Assembly: GCA_030068075.1 (NCBI GenBank)
Contig: CM057843.1
Coordinates: forward strand, 11,488,001 to 11,552,000
From: Paguma larvata
Taxonomy: Eukaryota; Chordata; Mammalia; Carnivora; Viverridae
Length of the DNA: 64,000 nt
Reading direction: 5' to 3'
The notes beneath the pieces were generated by a model, which was given only the letters and a program-made list of their open reading frames with translations, did not search any database and was not told the origin of the DNA. The position numbers and the translations under genes are program-made. Below, one piece after another: positions 24,100-35,749 of this stretch (positions within the stretch are counted from its first letter, which is position 1; every line of letters starts with the position of its first letter).

Positions 24100-25690
24100 T
24101 TTCCCTCCCAAACCCCCTAGCTCGGAAAATGCCCATAAATGAAGCTTCTGGCAGTGATTCCTCTTTGTAGCTGTATTAGTACACCAGTGCAGCTGCAGTC
24201 CAGCAATTTTCTCATCGTGACGTTTATCCAGCCTTCAGCGCATCCATTTCCAATTTGCACCTTTTCTCCAGCCTCCCTTGGAAGGCTACTTGCCCTGTCC
24301 TGGCAATTCTACTGTCCTTTCAATGTATCCTTCCTAAATCTGCCCCAGGGCTACACCTGGAGCCTGGCTTCCCTGTGCTCTCTTCTTGGGGCCACGGAAC
24401 TGAGGACGGGCTGAGATGAGGATGGAAGAAAACGCAAGAGTGGGGGGGGGGACAGAAGTGGGCCTGGATTAATGAAGATATAACGTGAGGATGCAGGGAG
24501 GGACATGATAGAACGGTGAGCAGAAGGGGTAAGAAGGAAGGACGGAAATTAGGGGAAGGACACAGGAGAATAGGAGATGAGAAAGGATGGGAGAATCGGG
24601 ATTATCATACGAGATGCCTCAGGAATGCTGATGAGCTCAGAAATAAGCATGGAGAAAGTGAAGAATGAACGAGACAGGAGAGGAGAGTAATAATATTCCT
24701 AGTATGGAATCCCTTCCCCTCAGCCTGTGGCCATGTAATAACTAGCACCTTTAATGTGATTGTTGGGTTCCCCCTGCCCCTCACTCTAACCAGGGGGGAA
24801 AAAGCTGAAGTTTTGCTGAAGGTATAATGCTGCAGAGTAGTCTCGGCTCTCCTCTTCTGCTTCCTCTGGCGAGGAGGCGAACCTAGGAGAACAGAGAGTA
24901 GAGCTGGCAGGGGAGAAGGAGGGTGCCGGTGTGTGCTCAGGGCTCATTCCCCACAGCCCCGCTGGCCCACTCGAGTGATCGGCCTTGCTGCCTGGGGGGC
25001 AGTGCCTGCCGGTACAGTCTAAGGAGCAGAGGCGAAGTATGTCTGTTTCTTGATACTCTTGGGTCTACAGACACTTCAGGGTTAAAGAGAACAAGCAAAA
25101 TTCTTGTGAGTAAAAGTCAGCAGCGGGTTGTAACCGCTGCTCTGAGGCCTTAGAAATTTCCTTTCTCTGGCTGGGCGTGTTCCGACTTACGCCTTAAAGA
25201 ACTGGGAAAAGATCATCTCCGCAGCTCTTCACGTTAAACGGCCCTGGATTACAATAGGCTGGGCGAATTTCTTCCTAGGGCGGGACCCAGAAAACATTTT
25301 GAGAACATTATCACTATTTCCACCACTCCGTCTACCCTGTGAGCAGTTGACACGGCCCCGAGCAGTCTTCTCTATTACCCATCAAAGGCCCCCAGGCCTT
25401 GGTGAGACAGCAGAGCCTGGACTCTGGTCTTCTCAGCCCGAACTGCAAACCCAGCGTTCCTTGAGAGCTGCCACTCTATGCCCCTCGAGGAGCAGCAGAT
25501 CTTGCGGGAATGCGGAAGCAGGATGCCTACCAAAGGGAGGACTCAACTACGACGACCGGCAAAGACGGGACCAAACCGGTCTGTGCCAAGATGAGCCCCA
25601 GAGCTGACCTTTCACCCACTTTCTCCTTCATTATAGTACTAAAAATCATGCCTGGAGGTGGAGATTTAACATGCTCATCACCATACCATG
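24100..25690. other. No gene recognised
   Basis: Contains a G/A-rich stretch near 24,415-24,680 and otherwise mixed sequence. The short open frames here lack recognisable domains and I see no reason to call any of them a gene. Confidence 0.5.
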
Positions 25691-25699
25691 CATGAAGAA

Positions 25700-26030
25700 G
25701 CATGTCCTTTAGGTGCGCAGGTGCCAATAAATCCACGCCTCTACATGTTTAAAAGACACCCTTTTCCCACCCCATAGAAAACTTTGTTTTCTTCAATTCC
25801 TGTAATTGCCCCTTCCTTTTTCTCATAAAAGCCCCTTGCTTTCATCCTACGAACAGGGCATCTTTAGATTCCTACCAGAGTCTGTACTCTCTGAATTGCA
25901 GTTCTTTCATCCCAAATAAGTGCTCATTTGCCTCTCACTGTGGCTCTTTATTTTCAGATTGATAGTCTCTCCTCGTAATGCTTTATGTTTTCGCGCCTCA
26001 CTTTGAGCGAAAAAAGATTTTTTGTCCATC
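25700..26030 (+). mobile_element. LTR-like relic
   Basis: Contains a CATAAAAGCCCCTTGC TATA-like phrase near 25,824 and a CCCAAATAAGTGCTC stretch near 25,911, followed by GGCTCTTTATTTTC. The order suggests the 3' part of an old class I or MaLR LTR. Ends are not defined. Confidence 0.4.
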
Positions 26031-26690
26031 TATATCAGGCAAGCTAGGCTAGGTTACACTGTGCTAACAAACGGCCCTGAAAATCTCCCTGCTTTTCAAC
26101 AGCAAAGGTTAATTTCTTATTTATGTGACCTCAGTCATTTGACAGATCTAAGAAGAGCTGTTGTTTTTTGATTGCTCATCTTTTTTCTTATCTTGAGGAT
26201 GAGTAACGACTTCCAAGTCTGAGTGGAAACCGAAGTCTACATTTTATTTGATTTGGTAACTGCTTGTCGTGAACAGTTGTGATATTTCTGACTTCTATTT
26301 CTGCCCTTCTAATTTTCCCTCTGGCATCCAGGTGGTACCTGGGAATGTGTTTCCATCCGTGGCTCCAGAGTGGAGGTACCAGCCTTTATCGCTGGCCTGG
26401 CCATAGTGATGGTTCTCTGGGGGCATGTGGCCTAAGCTAGTTTAATAAGATTCTTCACGCTAGCATTTCACAGCTGGGTTTCCAAGACGGAATGCTGAAT
26501 TCTGACAATTTTCTCAGTTTTCTCCAAACTTTCTCAATTCTCCCGAGGCTCCATAGCTGGCAACATTCTAGATGCACAGAAGTCAACTTGCTACCTAGAA
26601 TAGACACCCTAGGTTCCTAGAACTCAATTCCCTTTGGAACTCAGGTTGAGAAGGGCTGCTCTGGACGTGCCCCTGATAAAGAAAATTTTT
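26031..26690. other. No gene recognised
   Basis: Mixed-composition sequence without a supportable reading frame or named repeat. Confidence 0.5.
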
Positions 26691-27125
26691 AACCTTTAAT
26701 GTTTGTGGGCCCTGCTACCCCACTCCCAGGGAAGCTATACTTTTACCAAGGTCACAATGACCTCACCAAACTTCAAAGCATGGGCGGTCTTTCTGCCCTG
26801 AGCACACATGGTACATCTGCTTCATCAGCAAATAACCTAAAGGAAACATTCCCAACAAAGATAAGTGGAAAAATCTCCCTAAGTTCTGTTCCCTTACCTC
26901 TGAAGCCTGTGACCTTGCATGTACTAAAAGCATAAGATAAAGTTTTTAATTTTCTGAAACGTCCTTGGCCATGATGACTATAACTCTTAATGGAACAAAA
27001 AACATATATAGCCCTGGATTAAACATTCCTTCTCCAAAGCACTCTCTTCTTTATGAAGATTGTGTATCTGTGTATCCCGGGCAGCTGTCCTCCTGCCCTC
27101 GCTTGGGCTCCAATAAAACTCTCCT
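26691..27125 (+). mobile_element. LTR-like relic with TATA and polyadenylation signals
   Basis: A TATATAGCCCTGG phrase near 27,005 lies about 100 bases before CTCCAATAAAACTCTCC (near 27,110), the spacing expected between an LTR promoter and its poly(A) signal. A T-rich run follows at 27,128-27,150. The 5' limit is uncertain. Confidence 0.45.
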
Positions 27126-27664
27126 CCTTTTTTTTTTTTTTTGGTTTTTTTTTAGAAATTCTAAAAGGGTTGTTCATTTTGTGTCAACACTCTTAAGTCA
27201 GGCAAAGAAACAAACATCCTTACCCTCAGAAGTCTGAGAGGCATCAAAGAGCTACCAAAGAAACTGAGGGGCCAAAATGCAGGAAAGCAGGGAATCCCAG
27301 AGAGGCGCTATGGACAATTACAAGGCTTCCCCGACAAGCCCTTCGTTGATTCCAAGACCGGGGCTGAGAGGCCGGGGACAGAGTTTCCTCGGGGCATAGG
27401 GAGCGGGACAGGTGGAAGGAAAGTGGAGGCAGACACCTGACGAAGGGCAAAGCTCGGTAAACACTCCGGGTTTTCAAGCGGGCTTCCAACATGCTACATT
27501 GTAGAAGTAACACATAATAGGAAATAGGCCAAGGAGGGAAACAAAGACAAGAGAAATGTAGCATAAATTAAATCTCCTTATAGCTTGCAGCCCACCGATA
27601 GACCCCTGAAACATGCAGAGTGCGACCTTCCTGAGGAACTCATGGCTGCCTTGCTTCCTTCATG

Positions 27665-27665
<1 letters not shown>

Positions 27666-27708
<43 letters not shown>
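27666..27708 (+). repeat. (ATT)n microsatellite
   Basis: About 14 uninterrupted ATT units directly before a SINE insertion site. Confidence 0.95.
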
Positions 27709-27709
<1 letters not shown>

Positions 27710-27721
27710 AGACCAAAAGTA

Positions 27722-27920
27722 GGGGTGCCTAGGTGGCTCAGTCGGTTGAGTGTCCGACTTTGGCTCAGGTCATGATCTTGCAATCCGTGAGTTCGAGCCC
27801 CGCGTCGGGCTCTGGGCTGACAGCTTGGAGCCTGGAGCCTGCTTCGGATTCTGTGTCTCCCTCTCTCTCTGCCCCTCCCTCTCTCTCAAAAAAATTAAAA
27901 TTAAAATAATAATAAAATAA
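27722..27920 (+). mobile_element. CAN-SINE
   Basis: Head GGGTGCCTAGGTGGCTCAG and tail AAAAAAATTAAAATTAAAATAATAATAAAATAA in parts. Flanked by GACCAAAAGTA (27,711-27,721) and GACTAAAAGTA (27,922-27,932), a near-perfect target duplication. It interrupts an older LTR-like element. Confidence 0.93.
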
Positions 27921-28205
27921 GGACTAAAAGTAACCTTATCGTAACAGCAGCTAGCCCCTCAAGGTCCTGAAAGTCTTGCTTTAAAATTCCTTAGAAACTT
28001 ACTTTATCTCTATCTCCCTGCCTCCACAAACTTAAAAAATATATACTCAGTCACTCCTCACAATTTCAGGGCAGCTCCTTCTTCCCATTGATCCTGTCCC
28101 CCTGCTATAATAAAATCACCTTTTTGTACCAAAAACATCTCAAGAATAATTTCTTAGTATTTGCTCATGAAGCCCACTTCGTAATTTCATCAGCTCTGAA
28201 ACCCC

Positions 28206-29590
28206 TGCATATGGTGTTTTTTTTCCCTACACATACATACCTATGATAACGTGTAATTTACAAGTCAAGCACAGTCAGAGATTAACAACAATAAGTCATT
28301 ATAAAATAGGACGATTATAGTGATAAATTGATAAGTATTATGTGAATGTGTCTTTCTCTCAAAATATCTTATCGTGCTGTGCTCCCCCTCTTGCGATGAC
28401 TGAGATGGTAACCCGACCACGGGATGAGAGAAAGTGCGAGTAACGACGGAGACATTGCGCCCTAGCACGAGGACATCACTGACCTTTTGAGGTCAGGAGG
28501 AGGGTCATCTGTTTTCAGACTGTGGTCAACTGTGGGTAACAAGAACCGCAGAAAGCGAAACCACACTTAAGGGAGGGGGGAGGGCTTCTGCATAACCAGA
28601 GTTTACATCCGGTCCTTTTAACTAGACTGTGGGGAAAATGCCTACGTGTCCCGTGGTAGCAATAGCTCCTCACAATCTGCCACAGCTCAACGGGCCCAAT
28701 TAAGCACTAGTAACACTCAGGATTTTAGACAAAAGTTATATTTATTGGGGTGAAGAGGACAAAAAAGAAAACAGATGCACTGGCTGCCCCTCCTCCTCTG
28801 CTACCTCCTGTGTCCAAATGTGTCTGAGGCAGATACTCCTAGGGTCCGGATGTCATCCCTTCCGGATGGTCAAGGAAAAAGTGATTTGTTGTGGACCAGG
28901 ACTTGGCTCCTGAGGGCCACCATCCTACCAGGCAGGGCGGGATACACCCACTGCAGCAGTCGGCTTGTGGCCAGTGCCCGCCTTCCAGTGCCTTCTCCGG
29001 GATTGTCAGATTGTCGAAAGGCAGAGAGGCTTTTTTCTCCCGGGCACAGCTTCCCTGAGAGCGCGGGGTCAGAAGGCGAACTCACCAGGAACCTTGTCCA
29101 CCTTTGTAGAACAATGTTGCTAAAGAAGCACAAAGTTGCTTTTGCTTTTGCCAGTTGCACTTAAAACTTCTGGTGCTTCCGTTCCTTCCCAGGTCCGCCA
29201 AGGCAGATAAACACAAACAAAAGCGAAGCCAGATCTTGTGAGCCCTGTTTGTGAGAGTCCAGGTCGTTATGACCTTTGTGGAAGATGACTCGGGAAATAC
29301 ATCAAAGACTCTGAACAGTAAAAACATTTGGCCCTGGCAGTGCAATTTCACCAATTTCCCCTCAGGAAACAAGCAGTGTACATATGGAGACACTCCCTGC
29401 CATGTTGCAAACAATAGGAGAACCAGAAGGCAACTAAATATTGAACAATAGTGTTACATGAATTCTGCTGTCTTCAGTAAATCACACGCTGAAATACTGC
29501 ATAGGCATTAACTGGTAATGCGGCTGAATATTCACTAACATAGAAGTGTATTATTAAGTGAAAAACCAAGTTTGAAGACAATTTGAATTT
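28206..29590. other. No gene recognised
   Basis: No coding region or known repeat could be supported. The open frame at 28,775-29,164 has a hydrophobic start but no family resemblance and no conserved context. Confidence 0.5.
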
Positions 29591-29596
29591 ATTTCG

Positions 29597-29640
29597 AAAT
29601 ATACATATACATTATATATATATGTATATATATATTTATC
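29597..29640 (+). repeat. AT-rich TATATA tract
   Basis: Alternating TA with ATATACATATACATT-like interruptions. Confidence 0.85.
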
Positions 29641-29814
29641 AGAGATCAAAGTTTAGAATTTATACCAAATTGAATTTAAACCAAACAATTGTTTTTGGGT
29701 AGTAGTGATACAGGTAATTATTTCGGGTTTATTTTGATTTAAATATTTCTGCCAGAAGTGTACATTGTTGGTTTAATACAATGAAAGTTAAAACTGACAA
29801 ACGTCCCATGGTAC

Positions 29815-29990
29815 CTCATTGTCTGCAGACTCGATTTCAAGCTCCTCTATAGGGCATTCGAGGCCCTTTGAAATCCCTCCCGCCTGCCCGTCAGCTTCAT
29901 CCCTGGCTGCTGCTCGTCTCACCGGGGGCACTCAGCGAGGAGGTCCCCTCACCTGTCGGGCTGTTTCCTGCCTGTCTGTCTTGGTGCACC
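29815..29990 (+). repeat. L2-like relic
   Basis: The 'GGGCATTCGAGGCCCTTTGA' phrase and a following CTGCC-rich stretch resemble the 3' region of L2 elements. It probably belongs with the L2-like piece at 30,195-30,525. Confidence 0.45.
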
Positions 29991-30004
29991 AGCTCCTGCT
30001 TGAT

Positions 30005-30190
30005 AACAGGTGCGCTGGCTGTGGGCCGGGCATTCCTCTAAGGGCTTTTGCACATTATCGCATTTAATCCTCGCGGCTACCCTCTGGTGAGGTGATGCTT
30101 TTCTCAATGAGAAGATGAGAATACAAGGCTTGGCCAGGTGAGGTGACCTCCATGACCACACAAGGGATAGGCAGGGCTGGGACGAGAGCG
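30005..30190 (+). repeat. MIR relic
   Basis: CATTATCGCATTTAATCCTC followed by GGTGAGGTGATGCTTTTCTC, AATGAGAAGATGAGAA and a GACCACACAAGGG region matches MIR order. Confidence 0.75.
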
Positions 30191-30194
30191 CTGG

Positions 30195-30525
30195 CCGGCT
30201 GCGCAGATAGAAGACTCCCATCCACACCATTCCCCTCCTCTGTCGCCGTGATCTTACTTTGTCCCACTTTCCCTGCGAAGCTCTTCACATGGCATTGCTT
30301 AAGTCTCAGCCCAGCTGTCACCGCCTTAAGGAAGCGCTCCCTGAATCCTCCCTCACTAACAAGCCAAGCTAGGCTTTCCTCCTTCATGTCCCTCAACCCT
30401 CCTGCCCAGGGCATGACTCCTGCCATCAAACATCGCATTAAAATACCCTTCTTCCCCTCCACTGTGAGCTCCCAGTTTGAGCCCCCTAACAGGCACTCAG
30501 TCATTATCAATTAAATGAATTGAAC
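30195..30525 (+). repeat. L2-like 3' end relic
   Basis: Phrases such as 'CTCAGCCCAGCTGTCACC', CCTTAAGGAAGCGCTCCCTGA and 'CACTGTGAGCTCCCAGTTTG' followed by GGCACTCAGTCATT fit a diverged L2 3' end. The 148-residue open frame on the opposite strand here is not a gene. Confidence 0.55.
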
Positions 30526-31304
30526 CTCAAATCAAATCAAGTCATTTCTCCATCTGTCAGAGTCTCACCTGGCTCCGCTGATTCATCTGCGAAGGATTGC
30601 TTCCTCTTTGGAACTGCCACCGCTCAGTGACTCCTCAATTGCTATTCAGTTTCCATTCGCTGCATTTTACATGGCTGAGCCTAAGTAGAGATTGAGTCTT
30701 ACAGTTCCCTCCTGCCTTCTACTGCCTCCACCACCACTCCTGTTCATGTGTTGATAAGCTGGGGAGGTTTATTCTGAGTGAAGGATAGAGTGGTAGCAAG
30801 CAGGAGAGATGGGGCAGGCAATGGAGTGATGACCCACAATAACGAAGGACAGGATGGGCTGCCCAAGGTTAAGGTCTTCCCACAGGGAAAAGGAAAGCGG
30901 GAGAAACGTACAGTCGATTATTGCTTTGAGGCCCAAGAGATGAACCCAGAGTGGAGGAGAAGAACTTGTGTGCAGCTTTTGCCTGAACAGCAGGGGCTGT
31001 GTCCAGAGGGAATACGGGTTAGCACTAAAGCAGTGGGAGCTGTGGCCGGCAGAGCTGGGAATGGGCAGCCTCCCCAGCGCACCTGCCACGGAGTGGCGCA
31101 AGTCCTCTTCTCCAGGTGCCTTCCAGGCAGCAGGCCCCTTAGAGAGGGCCAGAGCGCAGGACCGTGAGTGGATGTGTGCTGGAGAATACCAGAGCCCCAC
31201 CACTCCCCAGGACATAACTGGGCATATTTTGAAAGGCTGGGATGGTAGCACTGTGATCCTATGGGCAGGATCCTGCAAAATTCTAGTACACATGGTAGCG
31301 TGAC

Positions 31305-31310
31305 TTTATT
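31305..31310 (-). promoter_or_regulatory. Possible poly(A) signal for the OR1D-type gene
   Basis: TTTATT on the plus strand is AATAAA on the minus strand, about 145 bases beyond the OR1D stop codon. Position fits, but such hexamers are common. Confidence 0.4.
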
Positions 31311-31453
31311 TATTGCCAAGGCTGGCGAGGTCCAGGGAACTCTGGGTACCATATAGGTGTCTTTTCTTCCTCACAGATATATGAGCTGATTCTGAGCTGG
31401 AGCTCACTCCACAATCACTCTTGTATCTCCCATAGGTTAATGCTTTGTAGTGG

Positions 31454-32425
31454 TCAGTCTCCACTTCGAGGTCCCAAATTACCTCGTGTCAACCTCTGGA
31501 AGGCTTTCCCTAGAAGCAGTCTTCCCAGAGCCCCGTGCATGTCCTTGTTCCTCAGGCTGTAGATGAAAGGGTTCATCATGGGGGTCACCACAGCATACAT
31601 CACTGTGCCTACTGAGTCCTTCATGGAGTAAGTGTGGAGGGGCTGCAGATATACCATACCAAGTGTCCCATAGAAGAGAGAGACCACAGCAAGATGTGAG
31701 GCACAGGTAGAGAAGGCTTTGTACTTCCCAGTGGCTGAGGGTATTTGGAGAATAGTTCTGACAATCCGGACATAGGACGTGATCATGAACCCTAAGGGGG
31801 TGAGGAAGATAAAGCAGCCTGTGGCAATCAGCACTGCGTGATTGACTTCGGTGTTGGAACACGCAAGCCTCAGCAGGACGTACATCTCACAGAAAATGTA
31901 GTGGATCTTCCGGGGCCCACAGAAGGTCACCCTGGTCATGAGGAGGGTGTGGGTGAGGCCATAGAGGACAGAGACCACCCAACACAAGGTGAGGAGCAAA
32001 ATACAGAGCCCAGGGCTCATGGCCGTGGTGTAGTGGAGGGGGCGGCAGATGGCCACATAGCGGTCATAGGCCATTGTGGCCAGGATGAGGTTGTCCAGGG
32101 CCACCAAGGAGACCAGGAAGTAGAGCTGTGTCAGACACCCCGCATAAGAGATGGCTTTGTTCTGAGACTGAAGGCTCACCAGCATCTTGGGGATTGTGTT
32201 GGTGACGAAGAAGAGGTCGGTGAGGGAGAGGTTGGCCAGGAAGAAGTACATGGGTGTGTGCAAGCGGGGATCCAAGCTGATGGCCAGGATGATGAGCACA
32301 TTGCCCACCACCGTGACCAGGTACATGGACAGGAACATCCAGAACAGGACCCTCTGCTGCTCAGGACTCTCCGAGATGCCGAGGAGCAGGAAGTCGGAGA
32401 CTCCAGTCTGGTTGCCTGCATGCAT
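31454..32425 (-). CDS. Olfactory receptor, OR1D family (intact)
   Basis: A 323-residue seven-transmembrane odorant receptor. Motifs: N-glycosylation NQT at 5-7; GN in TM1 (41-42); [13 protein letters not shown] at 55-67; Cys97; [10 protein letters not shown] at 118-127; loop-2 cysteines 169, 179 and 189; [10 protein letters not shown] at 236-245; [12 protein letters not shown] at 282-293. The stretches '[13 protein letters not shown]' and '[11 protein letters not shown]' match what I recall of OR1D2 and OR1D5, and the whole protein looks closest to OR1D2, though the two human genes are very similar. The start is ATG 32,425, which gives an N-terminus of the usual length. Upstream in-frame ATG and GTG codons are less likely. 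The C-terminal tail ([20 protein letters not shown] then SGD) runs about eleven residues past the human OR1D2 end. It lies on the opposite strand from the OR3A genes, 8.6 kb away. Confidence 0.95.
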   Translation of the reverse strand: MHAGNQTGVSDFLLLGISESPEQQRVLFWMFLSMYLVTVVGNVLIILAISLDPRLHTPMYFFLANLSLTDLFFVTNTIPKMLVSLQSQNKAISYAGCLTQLYFLVSLVALDNLILATMAYDRYVAICRPLHYTTAMSPGLCILLLTLCWVVSVLYGLTHTLLMTRVTFCGPRKIHYIFCEMYVLLRLACSNTEVNHAVLIATGCFIFLTPLGFMITSYVRIVRTILQIPSATGKYKAFSTCASHLAVVSLFYGTLGMVYLQPLHTYSMKDSVGTVMYAVVTPMMNPFIYSLRNKDMHGALGRLLLGKAFQRLTRGNLGPRSGD

Positions 32426-32543
32426 TTCCCCAACTGTCTGCAACATCAGCACCGATGAATATTTATTTACTACGTGCCCTCAGTACGAACATTCATACAA
32501 GGAAAAATAACTGTTTTCTTAGGATTAAAGTATCTTAGATTAA

Positions 32544-33420
32544 ATTTTATAATTTTAAAAATTTATTATCAAAGTATAATTGATGTGCAATGTTATATTA
32601 GTTTCAGGTGTACAACAGGGTTTGACAATTCTATACATTATACAACACTCACCTCAGTAAATGTGGTCACCATCTGTCACTATATGATGTTATTACAGTG
32701 TTACTGGCTGTATTACCTATGCCATACTTTTCACTTCTGCAGCATATTTTATAACCGGAAGTTGGTACCTCTCAATCTCCTTCACCTGGCTCATCCCCCC
32801 TCCTCCCCTCTGGCAGCCACCAGTCTGTTCTCCGCATTTCAGAGTCTGTTTGGTGTTTTTGTTTGTTTGTTTCTTTTGCTTTTTTATATTCTATGTGTCA
32901 GTGAAATCTTCTCAGGCAAGGGAAACAAAAGCAAAAACAAACTATTGGGACTACACCAAAATGCAAAGATTTGCACAGCAAAGGAAGCCATCGGCAAAAC
33001 AAAAAGTCAGCCTAGGGAAAGGGAAAAGGTATTTGTAAGTGTCACATGCAATCAAGGGTTAATATCCAAACTATACAAAGAACTTACAAAACTCAAGACG
33101 AAAAAACCCCAAACAATCTCCTTTTTAAAACTGGGCAGAGGACCCGAATAGACGTTTTTCCAGAGAAGACAGCCGGATGGCCAACAGACCATGAAGAGAT
33201 GCTCCCCATCACTCGTCAGCAGGGCAATGCGGATGAAAACCACACTGAGCTAGCCCCTCGCACCATTCAGAGCGGCTGATACTAAAAAGACAGGAAACAA
33301 GCAGTGTTGGCACGAAGGGGGAGAGCAGAGAACCGTAGCGCACAGTTGGTGGGAATGCAAACTGATGCAGCCACTGTGAAAAACAGTATGGTGGCTCCTC
33401 CAAAAATTAAAAATACAATA
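32544..33420. mobile_element. L1 fragment with 5' inversion (twin-priming structure)
   Basis: From about 32,544 to 32,908 the sequence is L1 3' UTR in minus orientation, with phrases such as 'CAATGTTATATTAGTTTCAG' and 'GTGTACAACAGGGTTTGACA'. From about 32,909 to 33,420 it is L1 ORF2 sequence in plus orientation, starting 'GGCAAGGGAAACAAAAGC' and continuing to 'CAGTATGGTGGCTCCTCC'. This head-to-head arrangement is the usual product of twin priming. The ORF2 part is broken and inert. Confidence 0.85.
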
Positions 33421-33586
33421 TTTTAAGTTAACAACAAATTAATAACAGGCACAAACATGTAACATGGAAAATAGTTATGCAACTCAGTCATTCCAGCAAC
33501 TTCCAGTCTGACATACCTAATATTACAGGAATAATGTCTATGTCTCATTTAAAATTCGATCATCTTAGGAAGCGTTTAAAGATCTG

Positions 33587-33655
33587 GGGTGCCCGAATCA
33601 CTCAGTTGGTTAAGCACCTGACTCTTTGTTTCGGCTCAGGTCATGTGTCCCTAGG
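33587..33655 (+). mobile_element. CAN-SINE head fragment
   Basis: Reads as the first 65 or so bases of a SINE (CTCAGTTGGTTAAGCACCTG, then GGCTCAGGTCATG) and stops without a tail. It is a 3'-truncated or interrupted copy. Confidence 0.8.
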
Positions 33656-33773
33656 GTAGAACTTTGAATTGCATTATTCAATAAATGGTACTGGGGTAGC
33701 TGTCCATTTAGGGGAACACATTACACCAACATTTCATATTGTACCAAAAACATTTTAAAAGTATTTAAGATTA

Positions 33774-33952
33774 GGGATGTCTTGGTGGCTCAGTTGGTTA
33801 AACGACCGACTCTTGATTTTGGCTCTGGTCGTGATCTCACAGTTCCTGGCATGGAGCCACACACAGGGCTCTGCACTGACAGTGTGGATTCTCTCTCTCT
33901 CTCTCTCTTCCCACCCCACTCACCACTCATGCTCTCTCAAAATAAATAAAGA
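33774..33952 (+). mobile_element. CAN-SINE
   Basis: Complete element with a (TC)n tract near 33,890 and an AAATAAATAAA tail. Flanking duplications AAAAGTATTTAAGATTA (33,757-33,773) and AAAAGTATTAAAGATTA (33,962-33,978) differ at one position. Confidence 0.93.
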
Positions 33953-34149
33953 AGCTTTAAGAAAAGTATTAAAGATTAAAACAGTTTAGTAGGTCTTTTT
34001 TCTTTTGAAAATCTACCATAAGTGGAATAAACGCTTTGAAAAAAAATGAGGGAATAAAACTGGACTGGATTTAATTTACCACGTGGAGAGAGAGAACCAC
34101 TTTCCACATTTTGATGCCTTTTGTGTTGAGACATGAAGAACAAAAAACA

Positions 34150-34400
34150 GTCTTATGAATCCTGAGCAAAGAGCCTTGTAGCTAGAGATGTGTGTGCAAA
34201 GGCCCCGAGGAAGGGTTTGCTCTGTCTACGGAATCAATGAGGGCCAATGCGGCTGAGCGAGGAGGGTGTCGGTGACAGATGAGGTCATTCAGGCCCGCAG
34301 GGTCCAGGGCAGGCAGTCTTGTTAAGGTTTTAAATTTTTGTTCTAAGCGCAGTTAGGAGCTTTAAAGGATTTTAAGCAAAAGACACTATACATATATATT
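34150..34400 (+). repeat. Old interspersed repeat, unassigned
   Basis: Contains 'GCAAAGGCCCCGAGGAAGGG' and 'GAGGTCATTCAGG' with a following 'GTTCTAAGCGCAGTTAGGAG' phrase. This is the interior of a common mammalian repeat also seen at 38,780-39,700. Confidence 0.45.
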
Positions 34401-34699
34401 CAGCAATTATCTTTCTGTTTGTAATTTATGGTAGTATTTTAATAATCAGCTATGGCCGTGGCAGTTTTGGTCAGATGCTTTCGCACTGCCTGTCACTGGT
34501 AATGACTTTCCTGATATTAAACCATACTTCTCTTTTCTTATTTATAAGTAGATTGGTGAATAACTTTTTTTTGTATGTGCCAATCTTTTTACTTTTTATT
34601 ATGACATCTGTGTATGGCATCGGGTTAACTTCCATTTTAAACTTCTAGTGACACTCATTGTTAACTTCTATTTGAAATTTGTTAAGCGTCTTCCATACT

Positions 34700-35240
34700 C
34701 TTAAATATAAATTTCTAAAGATGTTCATGGATTTTTTTTCCAAATAAAATTAGCTTTTTACTGTATTGCAATCTATTAATTATAAACAAAAAATTCATTA
34801 TGGAAAATTCAAGCAACACAGAAAAATTTTTTTAAAAAAAGTAAAAATCACCCCAGATTTCATTAGCATTTTGGTGAAATTCTTTCAGTTTTGTTTTTTC
34901 ATTAAATCACTTTTATTTACTCAACAATACACTGGAGAACATTGTCTAAATCATTATTTTCATCATTTTAATGGTGGTGGTGATGACACCGTACATATTT
35001 CTATCAATATTCTGATGATGGATATGTAGATTTTTCCCCCATTTTCTCTGTTACAGACATAGAGTGAATATTTTTGTACATACACGTTTGGATATATTTT
35101 TATAGTCGAAGGGATGCATGCTTGCCATTTTCATACACACTGCCAGAGTGTCCTCCAAAAAGATAGTTTCAGCTCCCACTCCCGGAAGTAAGTCATGGAA
35201 ACCGTCAGGCTCATTCATCCTTGCCAATCTCATTTGTGAA
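34700..35240 (-). repeat. Ancient L1/HAL1-like relic
   Basis: In complement it resembles the 3' part of old L1/HAL1 sequences. On the plus strand this is seen as TTTGTACATACACG and 'CACACTGCCAGAGTGTCCTC' followed by CAGCTCCCACTCCCG. Strongly diverged. Confidence 0.5.
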
Positions 35241-35585
35241 ACATGTTTTAGTTTTCACCGTTCTCATTATAAGTAAATCGAGAGAAAGAGAAAGAAGTTT
35301 TTAATTAACTCAATATCTCAAGGAAATGGCAAAACGGACCTTTCGGGGCTGACTCACAAATATTGAGAAAGGTATTTCTGGAGGAAGCAAGGACAACTGT
35401 CATAAATTAGACTGGCAGCTATTGGAGATACTTGAGCTCCAGGAACTTCGCGCTTTTCTGCTAGAGATCACTGTGATCGTGCTGGACACGGAAGCAAACA
35501 CAGACTGCTTCTACTTGATCTTCAGGGCTTTGTAAATTGAATTTTGTAGTTTCCGAAGGTCATAGAAGGATGCTATAAGATACAT

Positions 35586-35588
<3 letters not shown>

Positions 35589-35622
<34 letters not shown>
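35589..35622 (+). repeat. (CA)17 microsatellite
   Basis: An uninterrupted run of 17 CA units, usable as a marker. Confidence 0.97.
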
Positions 35623-35623
<1 letters not shown>

Positions 35624-35749
35624 CTACTCTTGAAAACGATTTTCTCCACCTTACTGGGTATTTTCCACACACACCAAAAAGGATAAAAATGTATACTCAG
35701 CAAAGTCATTTTGTGACTTTGGAAACAAACAAACAAAAGGACATGCTTT

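Larger units (their letters stand above)
27560..28205 (+). mobile_element. LTR-like relic interrupted by a SINE
   Basis: Sequence either side of the SINE at 27,722-27,920 reads as one element. The right part has CTATAATAAAATCACC near 28,103 and 'AACATCTCAAGAATAATTTC', which resembles the R-U5 region of class I ERV LTRs. Confidence 0.45.

Noticed and set aside
30064..30510. 148-residue minus-strand frame
   Set aside because: Lies over MIR and L2 relics with no recognisable protein features.
32426..32452. Longer N-terminus for the OR1D-type gene from GTG or the ATG at 32,446
   Set aside because: GTG is not a usual vertebrate start, and the extra residues are absent from OR1D proteins as I know them. 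ATG 32,425 matches the family start. The ATG at 32,446 cannot be fully excluded.
31838..32458. 206-residue open frame opposite the OR1D gene
   Set aside because: It is the antisense shadow of a conserved receptor gene. Composition reflects the sense codons and no domain is visible.
32474..33151. 225-residue open frame upstream of the OR1D gene
   Set aside because: It crosses the junction of an inverted L1, so it mixes antisense 3' UTR with ORF2 fragments.
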